Shown: in pieces, positions 34,966-45,194 of the stretch | Position numbering within the stretch: the first letter of the stretch is position 1 | Layout of the letters: the number at the start of each line of letters is the position of its first letter | Assembly: GCA_018398585.1 (NCBI GenBank) | Contig: JAGTTD010000005.1 | Span: 12,513,355 to 12,577,354, forward strand | From: Simmondsia chinensis | Lineage: Eukaryota; Streptophyta; Magnoliopsida; Caryophyllales; Simmondsiaceae | Reading direction: 5' to 3' | DNA length: 64,000 nucleotides | Program-made: the position numbers and the translations under genes | The notes under the pieces: generated by a model | Database searches by the model: none | The model's input: the letters and a program-made list of their open reading frames with translations, nothing else | What the model was told of the DNA's origin: nothing

Positions 34966-35946
34966 CCTTCAAGATCCTTGTCTTCAAGGCCTTAGATATA
35001 ATATCCTATAGTATCAAACAATAAAAAATGGTTTTTTAGGTCATCCTTTTATTGACAGACACATTTTATGTTTTGCTCCTCTCGGTGTGAACACAATAAG
35101 AAAGAATCCAACCCAATTAATTTGTTTAAAACTAATGAAGAACATCGCAATATTTTTCCTTGAAAATTTTAAGTGATGGGAAACTATGTAACTATAAGCA
35201 ATTAAGAGGGCAAAAAAATTTTGCCATAGATTGTCAAACCTAATTTTAACGTGACATCTTGTTGCCCTTCGTGTGGCAAAAACATCCTCATCCTAGGCTT
35301 AACCCTAGCCTAAAATCAAGTCGATACCATTGTTACCGCAGTGGTGTCTGACACGACACGACTGCTACAGAGGCTTAACACCTGCTACAGTTTCTTCATC
35401 CTCTGGGACTACTTTGGCAAGACCCATGGCTATGGCTTTACCTGTAGTTCTCGTGACATGTACAATGATAATGGTGGCATCGTCTTCTTCTCCATCTTAG
35501 AGTGGTACCCGTGGGAATTGTAACACCTCACCTCAGTGATGGTTTTTGATCTCATCGGCATGACCATCCTAGCTCAAATCAGTGTCTTTTTTGGCGTCTA
35601 TAATTCCACTTTCTCCTTCATCGTCTCCTTGGTGGCCTCTTATGTCTCCACCGTCATCTCCTTTAGCTCCTCTTTGTTGTTGGTGAGGAGGATATCCATG
35701 GCCTTCCTCACCTACCCAAAATGCCTTGTTAAAGCCACTCGTCACTATTTGATTGATCCGATTATTCATGTTCACCGTGTCTCTATCCCTACCTCCATCA
35801 TTTTCCCAAAACTTTGAGGCACAGCATGGCGTCAACGATGATGGTAGCTCCTTGCCTCCATCGATTAGCTCATCGTAACTGACTGGCTCATGGTGCTCAA
35901 TCTCTTCGTTGCGGTCATTCTCTTTTTCGTGATCGGGCTTCTCAGT
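34966..35946. other. Unassigned sequence left of the copia insertion
   Basis: No gene recognised. Opposed open frames of 88-93 codons (35536-35817 plus, 35569-35835 minus) overlap; the minus one is rich in Gly, Asp and Gln, the plus one in hydrophobic residues, so at most one could be real. The stretch continues in the same style at 41670-42110 after the inserted element, with repeated ctcttcnt and atcatngct words. Confidence 0.4.
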
Positions 35947-36530
35947 TGTTGATGTATTTTAAAAATAATGCTATAAGAATTGTGAATAAAGCGTTTAAAG
36001 TTGGTCCCGAAGTTTGTTTGATATGTTTTAAGGTGTGTTGGGATGTGTGTTGACACATAGGACTGGTGTGTCGACACACATTCTTACAGAGCAGGGATGC
36101 AGAGGTGTGTGTTGATACACAGGGCCCGTGTGTCGACACACAGATCAATAGAACCTTGTTTGCAGAACTGTGTGTCGACACACAAGGATAGTTTTTTACC
36201 AGATTTCGCGCATTAACTGCCCAGGTTTTGCACCCCTTTTTAAGTGTATGTTTTGGGACGTCTTCTTTTACTTGAATTATTACATATACCCCACTAGTTT
36301 GAGTGTTAATGATGAGAAAAAAAAGATCTTTGCTTGTAAAAAATGGTCGTTCTCTAACATCTCCCTGTGTCTCCCTTACATACTTTCACTCCATATTATT
36401 TGGTTATCGTTGTATCCCTGAGACTATTTCATGCGCTGAAATAAGTCTTAAGGAAAGTGACAACATGCCTCGAAATCTGTAGATCGAAAAGTTACCCATT
36501 CACTTGATTTTGCAAGTGTTTACTACAACA
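35947..36530 (+). repeat. Copia 5' LTR with five phased palindromes
   Basis: Starts tgttgatgtattt and ends actacaaca. It carries five copies of the palindrome TGTGTCGACACA or near variants, starting at 36046, 36067, 36108, 36129 and 36171. The spacings are 21, 41, 21 and 42 bp. Three copies are exact; the two others differ at the central CG or next to it. No standard primer-binding site follows the LTR end. Confidence 0.9.
36046..36182. promoter_or_regulatory. Five TGTGTCGACACA palindromes in the 5' LTR
   Basis: Twelve-base perfect dyads at 36067-36078, 36129-36140 and 36171-36182, with variants at 36046-36057 and 36108-36119. Starts lie 21, 41, 21 and 42 bp apart, close to whole helical turns. 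The same five sites with the same spacings are in the other LTR (41183-41319). The position inside an LTR suggests a binding array for a dimeric regulator. That is inference; an RNA hairpin role is an alternative. Confidence 0.6.
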
Positions 36531-36572
36531 ATCTTAAGACTTAATTTTCATGTTTAGGATCTTAGGTTTGAT

Positions 36573-37470
36573 ATGGCTTCATCACTGAGGGAGATGACCG
36601 TGAATTTCATAAAGCTGGATCGTTTGGATGGCGGGAATTTCCGCCATTGGCAGAGGAAGATGCACTTCCAGATAACGACGCTCAATGTAGTGTATGTTCT
36701 GAAGACACCATATCCTCCTCCCGTGCACCCGCCCCCTCCCCCCCGGGCTGCTAAGGAGGAGGAGACACTGGCCGAGCAATGAGCCCGGCTGAAATGAGAG
36801 AATGATGACTACGTATGTCAAGGGCACATACTCAATGGGATGACTGACGCCCTCTTCGACATCTACTCCAACGTGCCGATCGTCAAGGAACTGTGGGACG
36901 CACTCGAGGCACAGTACATGGCAGAAGACACCACAAGTAAGAAATTTTTGGTTAGTCAGTTTAATAATTATAAAATTGTGGATGGTCGTCTGGTCATGGA
37001 GCAATTCCATGAACTTGAATGAATTTTGAATAATTTTAAACAACATAATATGAACATGGACGACACCATTGTTGTTTCATCTTTGATCAGCAAACTTCAC
37101 CCTTCTTGGAAAGACATTAAGAAATCTCCCAAGAGCAAGAAGGAAGACATGTCAATCGAAGAATTGGCTAATCATTTGAGGATTGAGGAAGGATACAGGT
37201 TACAGGAAGAGAACAAGGACCGCCTAGGTGACATTGGAAAGATCAATGTCATAGAAGAAGGCCAGACGAGTAAGAGGACCAAACGAACCAGACACTCTCA
37301 TAAGAAACGCAACGAGAAGAAAACCAAGTTGGTTTGTTGGGAGTGTCATGCGCCCGGTCACCTGAGGAGGGATTGCATCCGCCTGAAGAACAATGAGGGG
37401 AAGGGGCAGGATCATCGCAATAAAAAATCGAACGATAAGTTCGTGGCGATGATCTTGGAGATCAACCTAC
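36573..37470 (+). pseudogene. Copia gag (nucleocapsid) region
   Basis: One frame from an ATG at 36573. It begins with a copia gag start (F-I-K-L-D-R-L-D-G-G-N-F-R-H-W), has the UBN2-like middle (E-Q-F-H-E-L-E and L-P/L-H-P-S-W near 37090), and ends in a CCHC zinc knuckle (C-W-E-C-H-A-P-G-H-L-R-R-D-C, about 37340-37380). A proline-rich insert sits at 36716-36750. Three stops break it: TGA at 36780, 36795 and 37020. All sit where an Arg codon CGA would fit, so CGA-to-TGA decay is likely. Gag and pol share one frame here, as is usual in plant copia. Confidence 0.88.
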
Positions 37471-37479
37471 GCAAGAGTG

Positions 37480-38760
37480 ATGACTCTTGGTGGGTTGACT
37501 CGGGGGCCACAAAACACGTATGTAAAGAACAAGGTTTCTTTACATAATTGGAACCCGTGAACAACGGTACTGTATTGTTCATGGGTAATGGAGCGAGTAT
37601 ACCGGTAAAAGGGAAGGAAAAAGTTGACTTACTTTTCACTTCTGGAAAAACCCTTACCCTAACCGATGTATACTATGCCCCGGATGTCAAGAAGAGCCTT
37701 GTATATGGTGGCCTACTGAATAGGTTTGGGTTTGAACTGGTCTTCGAGTCTGAGTACTGTCTAAGGGGGCGTGTTTGTTGGAAAGGGGTATCTCTGCAAC
37801 TGTATGTTCAAACTAAACATCGATAATAAAAGTGCTAGTTTTGTTTATTTGCTTGACTCCACTTATTTATGGCATCATAGATTAGGACATGTGAATTATC
37901 AAAAAATGCGTGAAATGGCTACTTCGATGTTCATTCCACATGTTGACAAAGTAGATGATAAGTGCAAAACGTGTATGCTAACGAAAATAACTAAGTTACC
38001 GTTTCTATCGGTACAAAGAGAAACGAATTTACTTGACTTGATACATAGCGACTTGTGTGACTTCAAAAGTACTCTTACTATAGGGGGAAAACAATATTTT
38101 ATCACTTTCATTGATGACTGCTCGAGATATTTCTATGTATATTTGATTAATTATAAAGATCAGTTGTTAGAAAGATTTAAAGCATATATGGCCGAAACAG
38201 AACTGCATTGTGAAACCTTCCTCAAACAACTTAGGTCGGACCGTGGTGGAGAGTATTATGACCCCAAGTATTTCGACTCCATTGGTATAGTGCATGAAAT
38301 TACCGCACTGTATACGCCACAACAAAATGGCGTGGCTGAGAGGAAAAACCGGACTCTTACTAAGATGGTTAATTCTATGTTGTCGTACTCCGGTCTCAAC
38401 GATGAGTTTTGGGGTGAGGCTAAGTTAACAGCCTGCACATTTTGAACCATGTTCCAAATAAGAAAAGCAAAATGACCCCATATAAACACTGGAACGGTAG
38501 ACCCCCTAGGTTGAGTTATCTTAAAGTGTGGGTGTGTAGAGCCGTAGTTAGAGTCCCTGAATCTAAACGTAAAAAGTTAGGTGAAAGAGGCATCGATAGC
38601 ATATTTATTGGGTATGCACAACATAGTATGGCGTATCGATTCTATGTAATTGAGCCAAATTATTATTTTGGTATGAATACAATAATAGAGTCGAGAGATT
38701 GCATCTTTGATGAGAATCGATTCTCCTCTATCCCTAAACCGAGGGATTATGTATCGGTTG
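37480..38760 (+). pseudogene. Copia protease and integrase region
   Basis: The protease active site is visible as W-V-D-S-G-A-T-K-H (Asp codon 37497-37499). A TAA stop lies at 37545. A one-base shift in a G run near 37784-37787 moves the frame. The integrase then shows the zinc module (W-H-H-R-L-G-H then C-K-T-C), the core (L-I-H-S-D-L, F-I-D-D-C-S-R, R-S-D-R-G-G-E-Y) and the N-G-V-A-E-R-K-N-R block, all within 37771-38445. A second shift near 38430-38445 leads to the frame with L-K-V-W-V and I-G-Y. The D, D and E catalytic residues are all still present despite the frameshifts. Confidence 0.9.
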
Positions 38761-40514
38761 ATAATGACACACCGGTGTCGTATGGTGATGATGATGTTGA
38801 CCATGAGAGGGAGCAAACCTCTAATTTTACTCCAGAACTCCGAAGGAGTAAGGGAGTAAGGAAAGTGATATCTTTCGGATCGGACTTCAATACCTTTTTG
38901 GTAGAAGGTTCGAGAAATGATGTGGACTCTGTTGTACCACATTGTTATGTCATGGAAGTTGACCCTATGACCTTTGATGAGGCTATGAGGTCTCATGATG
39001 CCGCCTTTTGAAAAGAGGCAATTAATGATGAGATGGATTTCATCTTGGGCAATAATACCTGGACGTTAGTGGATCTTCCACAAGGTAGTAAGCCGATTGG
39101 GTGTAAATGGATCTGAAAGAAGAAGATTAAGGTCAATGGGACTATTGAAAAGTTCAAGGCCCGATTGGTGACTAAAGGGTTTACCCAGCAACATGGGTTA
39201 GACTACTTTGACACTTATGCCCCCATGGCGAGGATATCGACTATAAGAGCGTTGATTGCTCTTACCTCTATGTATAAACTCGTAATTCACCAAATGGATG
39301 TGAAAACGGCCTTTCTGAATGGTGAATTGGAAGAGGAAGTGTACATGAAACAACCTAAAGAGTTTGTTGTACCGGGCCAAGAGAGGAAGGTATGTAAACT
39401 CATACGCTCTCTGTATGGGCTAAAGCAAGCCCCGAAACAATGGCATCAAAAATTTGATGAGGTTGTTCTGAACAACGGGTTCGTGATAAATGAATCGGAT
39501 AAGTGTGTGTATAGCAAGTTCGAGAATGGAAAAGGTGTCATAATTTGCTTGTATGTGGATGACATGCTGATATTCAGTACGAATCAAGAGCAAGTAGAGA
39601 GGACTAAAAGGTTTCTCTCTGAGAACTTTGCTATGAAAGACATGGGTGATGCTGAGGTAATCTTTGGTATAAGGATTGTAACGAATGGGGACTCCATATC
39701 CTTGACTCAATCACACTATGTGGAGAGTGTGTTGAAGAGATTCAACTGTGGTTCACGTGCACCGGTGCTCACACCCATGGACCCAAGTATGAAATTGGTA
39801 CCGAATAGGGGTCAACCTGTTTATTAGTTGGATTATGCCTGAGTTATTAGGTGTCTGATGTACGCCATTATGAGCATTAGGCCTGACATAGCCTATGTTG
39901 TTGGAAAGCTTAGTAGATATACTAGCAATCCGAGCAAGGTACATTGGCAAGCAGTCTATAGAGTACTAAAGTACCTGAAGAGTACCATAGACTATGGTAT
40001 TTCATATGTGGGGTATCCCCTGATTTTGGAGGGATACTCGGATGCCAGTTGGATCTCCCATGGGGAGGATCATGCATCCACAAGTGAATGGGATTTCTAA
40101 CTCGGTGGAGGTGCAGTTTCTTAGGGTTCCAAGAAACAGACCTGTATAGCTGATTCTACGATGGCAGCGGAGTTTATAGCTCTTGCTTCCGCAGCAAAAG
40201 AAGCCTAATGGTTGAAAGATCTCTTGTACGAGATACCTTTGTGACCTCAGCCAATCTCACCGTTCTCTATCCATTGTGATAGTCAAGCTACACTTTCTAA
40301 AGTGTACAGTGAGGTGTACAATGGGAAGTCTCGACACATTGGTGTGAGACCCAGTATAGTGAGGCACATTATTCAAGAAGGTGTCATCACTGTGGATTTT
40401 TTTAGGACAAGTCAGAATCTAGCAGATCCGTTCACAAGAGGCCGTGCTAGAGACTTAGTCTTGAAAACGTGCACAGGGATGGGGTTGAAACCTGTCATTT
40501 TTATTCACCCATGA
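38761..40514 (+). pseudogene. Copia reverse transcriptase and RNase H
   Basis: Frame 0 is kept throughout. The linker E-L-R-R-S is at about 38830-38850. The reverse transcriptase carries K-A-R-L-V-T-K-G-F, M-D-V-K-T-A-F-L-N-G, L-Y-G-L-K-Q-A-P and an intact catalytic loop Y-V-D-D (about 39550-39565). RNase H has R-P-D-I-A-Y-V-V, Y-S-D-A-S-W, H-C-D-S-Q-A and L-A-D-P-F-T-R. Stops: TGA 39009, TGA 39114, TAG 39825, TGA 39840, TAA 40098, TAG 40122, TAA 40206, TGA 40242. The longest uninterrupted piece (39165-39827) keeps all recognisable polymerase motifs. Confidence 0.92.
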
Positions 40515-41068
40515 TTGGCCATCAACTCAACGCCTAGTTAACGCTAGGTCTCGGGTTGAATGAGTGAGTTTTATCAACCATGTAGCTGCAAGCACAAAAG
40601 ATTTTTGCCATCCCGTGTGTGAAGTGCTTGGTACTGTGTCAGAGATTTAAAGGATGAGCGTAAGCTCTTAATGGACCCGGCTTTGATAATCTTGTAACAA
40701 AATATCGGTCGCAGGACATGATCTGTTAGGGTCCACCTTAGTAAGTGTGAAGTTTGGCCGCTTCAAGGGGTGATTTTTGACAAGGGGTTCGGCCCTGATA
40801 CACTCGCGAAGGGTACAGGACACACTGCGTCATATGTATCGATCTGGGAGGTGTAAGGTATGTACGGGGAGTAGATTGCCCAGTGCATGGTGATGTGTTC
40901 AGTTAGTCAAAAGAGTTGAGTGGTTCAAAGCTTAGTCTACCATTTTCGATCCGATTAGTTGAAAACATGTAATCACTAGCTGGGGGTTCAATCGATAGAC
41001 ACCCTCATTATTGGGCGACATGGCCTCCTTTAACTTAGAGATGTCGTTTGTGAGAATGATTGTGTTTT
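40515..41068 (+). other. 3' untranslated interior of the copia element
   Basis: About 550 bp between the pol stop and the polypurine tract. No open frame of note. It includes several gt-rich words and no tandem repeat that I can see. Confidence 0.5.
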
Positions 41069-41084
41069 GAAAAGAGTGGGGGAA
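41069..41084 (+). other. Copia polypurine tract
   Basis: The bases gaaaagagtgggggaa directly precede the TG of the 3' LTR, as expected for the plus-strand primer. Confidence 0.8.
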
Positions 41085-41669
41085 TGTTGATGTATTTTCA
41101 AAATAATGCTATAAGAATTGTGAATAAAGTGTTAAAGTTGGTCTCGAAGTTTGTTTGATATGTTTTGAAGTGTGCTGGCGTGTGTGTCGACACACAAGGC
41201 TAGTGTGTCAACACACATTCTTACAGAGCAGGGATGCAGAGGTGCGTGTAAACACACAGGGCCCGTGTGTCGACACGCAGATCAACATAACCTTTTCTAC
41301 GGAACTGTGTGTCGATACACAGGGACAGTTTTTTTACTAGATTTCGCACGTTAACTACCCGGGTTTTGCACCCCTTTTTTGGGGTATGTTTTGGGACGTC
41401 TTCTTTCAATTGAATTATTACATATACCCTACTAGTTTGGTTGTTAATGATGATGAAAAAAAGATCTTTGTTTGTGAAAAGCGGTCGTTCTCTTACATCT
41501 CCCTATATCTCCATTTACATACTTTCACACCATATTATTTGGTTATCGATATATCCCTGAGACTCTTTCATACGCTGAAATAAATCTTAAGGAAAGTGAC
41601 AACACGGCTCAAAACTTGTAGATCGAAAAGTTGCCCATTTACTTGATTTTGCAAGTGTTTACTCCAACA
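41085..41669 (+). repeat. Copia 3' LTR
   Basis: Pairs with 35947-36530 over its whole length, with about one difference in ten by eye. It carries the five palindromes at 41183, 41204, 41245, 41266 and 41308 with the same spacing as the 5' LTR; different copies are intact here. The end actccaaca is followed by tcatt, close to the left-flank tcagt. Confidence 0.9.
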
Positions 41670-42192
41670 TCATTGTCCCCGATCTCTTTGTTGTGGTTAG
41701 TCTTATCATGGCTGCCGATCTCTTCATCATAGCTGATGTTTTTTGTCGGTGTTGGAGGTTTACAACTATTATTGTCCTTCACCCCTGATGCGGCTTTCAC
41801 TTTCCTCAATCCACTTAAATCGGGATCCGATGTCTGTTACCTCTGAGCAGCACTAGGTTCATCATAATCAGTGCTGATGGCTCTGTTGCTGCTGTGACAA
41901 CGCTATTCGATTCTAGGAAGGCTATGTTCAACACGAACTCGACTGTCGCTGACGTAATTTGCTTCGATTTACCTAATTTGTATACCCCCTTCAATTTCAT
42001 CAAGTTTTGCTTAATTTTTGCTGTGATGATTTGATTTCTGGCAAGTGCTATTAGATCAATTGCTATTTCAAATAGTGCTCCGAGGATGCCCTAACTCTAA
42101 TAACAGCTATACAATCTAATATTAGAAATAGACTAAAAGTAAAACAAATCAGTAAAATACTAAGAGTATAGGGATAAGTGAGAACAAAAATA
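41670..42192. other. Unassigned sequence right of the copia insertion
   Basis: Continues the style of 34966-35946 that the copia element interrupted. A minus-strand frame (41815-42003) has no known domain. Confidence 0.35.
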
Positions 42193-42330
42193 AAAGTTGA
42201 TATTTGATTTAATTCATGCTTTATAATATAATGATTACCCTATTTATCGAATGTCCCACTCTTTAGGAATTATACTACTTATTCGGCTACCCCGGGTACT
42301 ATAAGCTCAAACGCTTAATTTTGTTATGTA
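42193..42330. repeat. Direct repeat, right copy
   Basis: Resembles 34840-34965, as described there. Both copies hold a minus-strand TATAAATA-like box (here weakened by one base). Confidence 0.5.
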
Positions 42331-43249
42331 TCAACACCAGAACCATCCTCGTAAGTCGCGGTACATTGATGCTACCACTTCTGGTGGAACCAATTGATCT
42401 AGTGTTTTCAAAAATGCCTTTCAACAACAGCGACGCAATGCAAGGGTGTGGGGCATGACTTGGAAAGGAGTCTAGATCTACAGGATATTTTGTCGAGGTG
42501 GAACTGGCAACACTAATATTGCAAGGGTGTGTTTTTAAAGTGTTGCACTTTATTAGAGTAGGGAGGAGAGCTTGTAACCAAGCTACGGGAAGTGGTGTCC
42601 CTCTCGCACAGAGGATGGCTGATATTTGTATCACGCAACAAGGGAGTTTCAGAGATGGGAACGCCACATGGCAATGGGTTGGTGTTGGCTAGGCATGGGT
42701 GTAGGCGTAATGGACGAGTAGTGTGTGGGGTGGTAGGTCATAGAGTGTCAACACCCTCGAGGAAAGTGTTAGGGGTCAGGCTAATAGATGGATAACATCG
42801 AAGGGGATGGGGGCTGCTAGCACGGGGCAGAGGGTGCTTTGCTGCTCTCACTTATAGCATTGCAAACATGGGTGGTCACAAATGGTGGAAGGTTGCCTAC
42901 GTCATCAGTTCTTACACTTAGACTTTGCTTATGCAAAGAGACATGGGAGGCCAGTTAGCGAAAATGTCATATTTAAGTAATTATCGGTTTTTATATGCTA
43001 TTTTGGAAATTAAGTAGCCAAAATATTCTCCTTTAGGAAAAGACCCCAATTTTTTACGCTTGGGTTCATGACTTTGGTCTCCACGGTTGTTTAGCATTAC
43101 TCACTTTGCAGAAGAGGGCATGAATTATATATATCAAGCATGTACTAGGTACAACGGTATGTATCAACTTACATATTTGAGAACAATTTTCTTTTTTTAA
43201 GCCAATTATGGTAAGTGAAGTTAAATCCAATAACCTTTGCACTCAATAT
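42331..43249. other. Region without a recognised gene
   Basis: A GC-richer block at 42340-42900 has a 122-codon minus-strand frame (42299-42667) and overlapping plus frames. None shows a domain. A retrocopied fragment is possible but not shown. Confidence 0.4.
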
Positions 43250-43264
43250 TGCATACAAAGCATA
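43250..43264. repeat. SINE copy 1 target duplication, left
   Basis: tgcatacaaagcata is repeated exactly at 43494-43508. Confidence 0.92.
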
Positions 43265-43493
43265 GCAACATACTCAATGCCCCAAGGGCTCCCGCCTAAG
43301 CAAGGTCTTGGGGGGCGGATGTACGCAGCCTTCCCCCTTCAGGGTCTGAAGAGAGGCTGTTTCCGAGTGGCCCCAACCTGAGGGTGAGGACTTCCCAGGA
43401 GGTCACCAATCATGGCACTACTCTTGCTCAAGCATGCTTAACTTCAAAGTTCTAAGGGGATCCGGTGACAGCGTGTCGGTACCCTCTTTGGTT
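43265..43493 (-). mobile_element. 5S-rRNA-derived SINE, copy 1
   Basis: On the minus strand the first 120 bases match plant 5S rRNA from near its start to about position 105: caccggatcccc, gaagttaagc(a)tgcttg (box A), agagtagt (intermediate element) and gtgacctcctgggaagtcc (box C). The downstream body has cggaaacagcctctct and ctgcgtacat, a core shared with plant SINEs of the tobacco TS type, and ends in a degraded TTG-like tail. A perfect 15-bp target duplication (43250-43264, 43494-43508) flanks it, proving retroposition. The box motifs are the internal RNA polymerase III promoter. It does not encode protein. Confidence 0.9.
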
Positions 43494-43508
43494 TGCATAC
43501 AAAGCATA
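43494..43508. repeat. SINE copy 1 target duplication, right
   Basis: Exact copy of 43250-43264. Confidence 0.92.
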
Positions 43509-43603
43509 TCATTCTCAATTTGGAATACCATTTTTTGCATTTAGTTCCTATCGTGTAGCGCGATTGGTAAATTTTAAGCTCATTTATGATTTGTGATACA
43601 TGT

Positions 43604-44953
43604 TGATGTGTCTAGTGTTTTATGTATTTTATAACATATTCCTGTTATATTTTTGGCCATTATGTTTGGAGTATGGCATAATTTGTATGTAGTTAGGTTT
43701 GGAGTGCGTCAAAGCAAGGACATCTTAAAAAGCGGTGAAGAACGAGCTAAATTAACTAATTTGAACACTATATTGAAAAACCTGACCACGTGTGGAAAAA
43801 AAAGTTCCCATACGAATAAAATTCATTTATTGTGTCATGTATTTTTAGGCTTCTAAAAGAAGCCATACAATCAGTCAAAAGACCCATCGATCGGCAATGA
43901 CGATATGCAATAGGATGCGGTTCTATTGGTCATCAATCGATCATGGATCGATAGAACATAACAATCCTCTTCTCCAATCGATTGGCCACGTCTTGATCCA
44001 GCGGCATCCAAGGGGCCATCCTATATAAATAGGATGGGAGGATCCCATTTTTGTACTTTTTTTATCCCCGAGTAGTCAAGAGAGACCAGAATTTTCTCGA
44101 AGGCTGACGCGCAAGTGGTCCGGGTACCGAGGATTAAACCGAGAATCACCTCAACATTGATCAAGGGAGTCTTCAATCTATTAGTTTTTCTTTACGTTTT
44201 CCTTTTATTTTAGGATGTATAGAACTCCTATGAAGGATTAGACTTGTAGTTAATGGGGTGAAGGAAGGATCGCCATCCAGATCCCAGATTTATATTTTAT
44301 TTATGATAATGACTTGTTCCATAATATTTTCGCACAACTATAGGGAATTCTTTATTTAGATTGGTTTTCCATTCATGCGGTTGTAGCCATGGCTAAATTT
44401 CTATCATATTTGCAATTTGTCTTGTGCTTGTACCTTAAACTAAGGCATAATAGGTTTTCATGAGTGGTCAGGTTTATGATTATACCCAATGCTGAGCATA
44501 ATCTTTTATATAAATTAACAATGAATTAGGAGTGAGAAATGAAGTAAGTAGTACAATTGAGATGACCCATGCAGCTCCTAAAGTGATAAGATAAGTTATG
44601 GCCTTAGACTAGGTCATTACCCTCAACACTAATTAAGTGTTAGCCTAGGTTTAAGGCTTGTACCCTAAACCTTAAAAAGCCATTGTCATGAAGAAATATA
44701 ATGATGGGATTTGATTTAGGCTAACCCTAATCTTAATTTGATCAATTGACAACCCATTTATTGTTTAAATTATTTTAGTTTTCATTTATTTTTCAACCCT
44801 TGTCAGTGAAACCCATATCTAGACCACTCATTAGTTACTGAATTAAACGTTATACCAATTCCTTGGGGATACGACACCCATATACCCACCATAGCTACAC
44901 TTGCTCGTGCGTTTGTGAGTACATAGTTTTAAAACTCTTCAAAAACCACATCA
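43604..44953 (+). repeat. Athila-like 5' LTR
   Basis: Starts tgatgtgtct and ends accacatca. It pairs with 49057-51527. A TATA box (tatataaat, 44022-44030) sits inside a perfect dyad of 8-bp arms (catcctat and ataggatg, 44017-44036). The dyad atcgatcatggatcgat occurs near 43937. Confidence 0.85.
44022..44030 (+). promoter_or_regulatory. TATA box of the Athila-like LTR
   Basis: tatataaat in the left LTR; the right LTR has tatataag at about 49369. Both are flanked by matching inverted arms. Confidence 0.6.
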
Positions 44954-44959
44954 TGTTTT

Positions 44960-44975
44960 TGGTGCCGTTGCTTGG
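44960..44975 (+). other. Primer-binding site, Asp tRNA type
   Basis: TGGTGCCGTTGCTTGG lies six bases after the LTR end. The plant Athila site starts TGGCGCCGTTGCCGG; the changes are C-to-T type or small. Confidence 0.75.
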
Positions 44976-45194
44976 AAATCAGTAGACAAAGTTAAATTTA
45001 GTGATTAACGAGCTTTTTTTGTTTTGTTTTTTTGTTTTTGTCATTTATTTTTGTTATATTTGCTAGTTTCAAGCTTGTGACTTGGGTTAATTTAGCTCTC
45101 TCTGCAGTGCATGTACGTTAGACGATCACTTAATACCAATTATATTCAACTTTATCTACCTTAAGGCAATTAAAAGCAAGTTTGAGTTCAATCC

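Larger units (their letters stand above)
35947..41669 (+). mobile_element. Nearly full-length Ty1/copia retrotransposon
   Basis: LTRs of 584 and 585 bp (35947-36530, 41085-41669) start TGTTGATG and end in aaca. The interior holds gag-pol in copia order (gag, protease, integrase, reverse transcriptase, RNase H) from 36573 to 40514, and a polypurine tract sits at 41069-41084. The flanks tcagt (35942-35946) and tcatt (41670-41674) match at four of five bases, an aged target duplication. The LTRs differ at roughly one base in ten by eye. Gag-pol has 12 in-frame stops and two frameshifts, so the copy is not autonomous. Confidence 0.92.

Noticed and set aside
36582..37046. 154-codon minus-strand frame
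   Set aside because: Antisense of the copia gag region, which has the gag motifs on the plus strand.
38577..38996. 139-codon minus-strand frame
   Set aside because: Antisense of the copia integrase-reverse transcriptase linker.
42299..42667. 122-codon minus-strand frame as a host gene
   Set aside because: No known domain, overlapping frames on the other strand, and no gene structure nearby. Left as unassigned.
43310..43460. A functional 5S rRNA gene
   Set aside because: The 5S match is internal to a unit with a SINE body and target duplications and has base changes throughout; there is no tandem 5S array.
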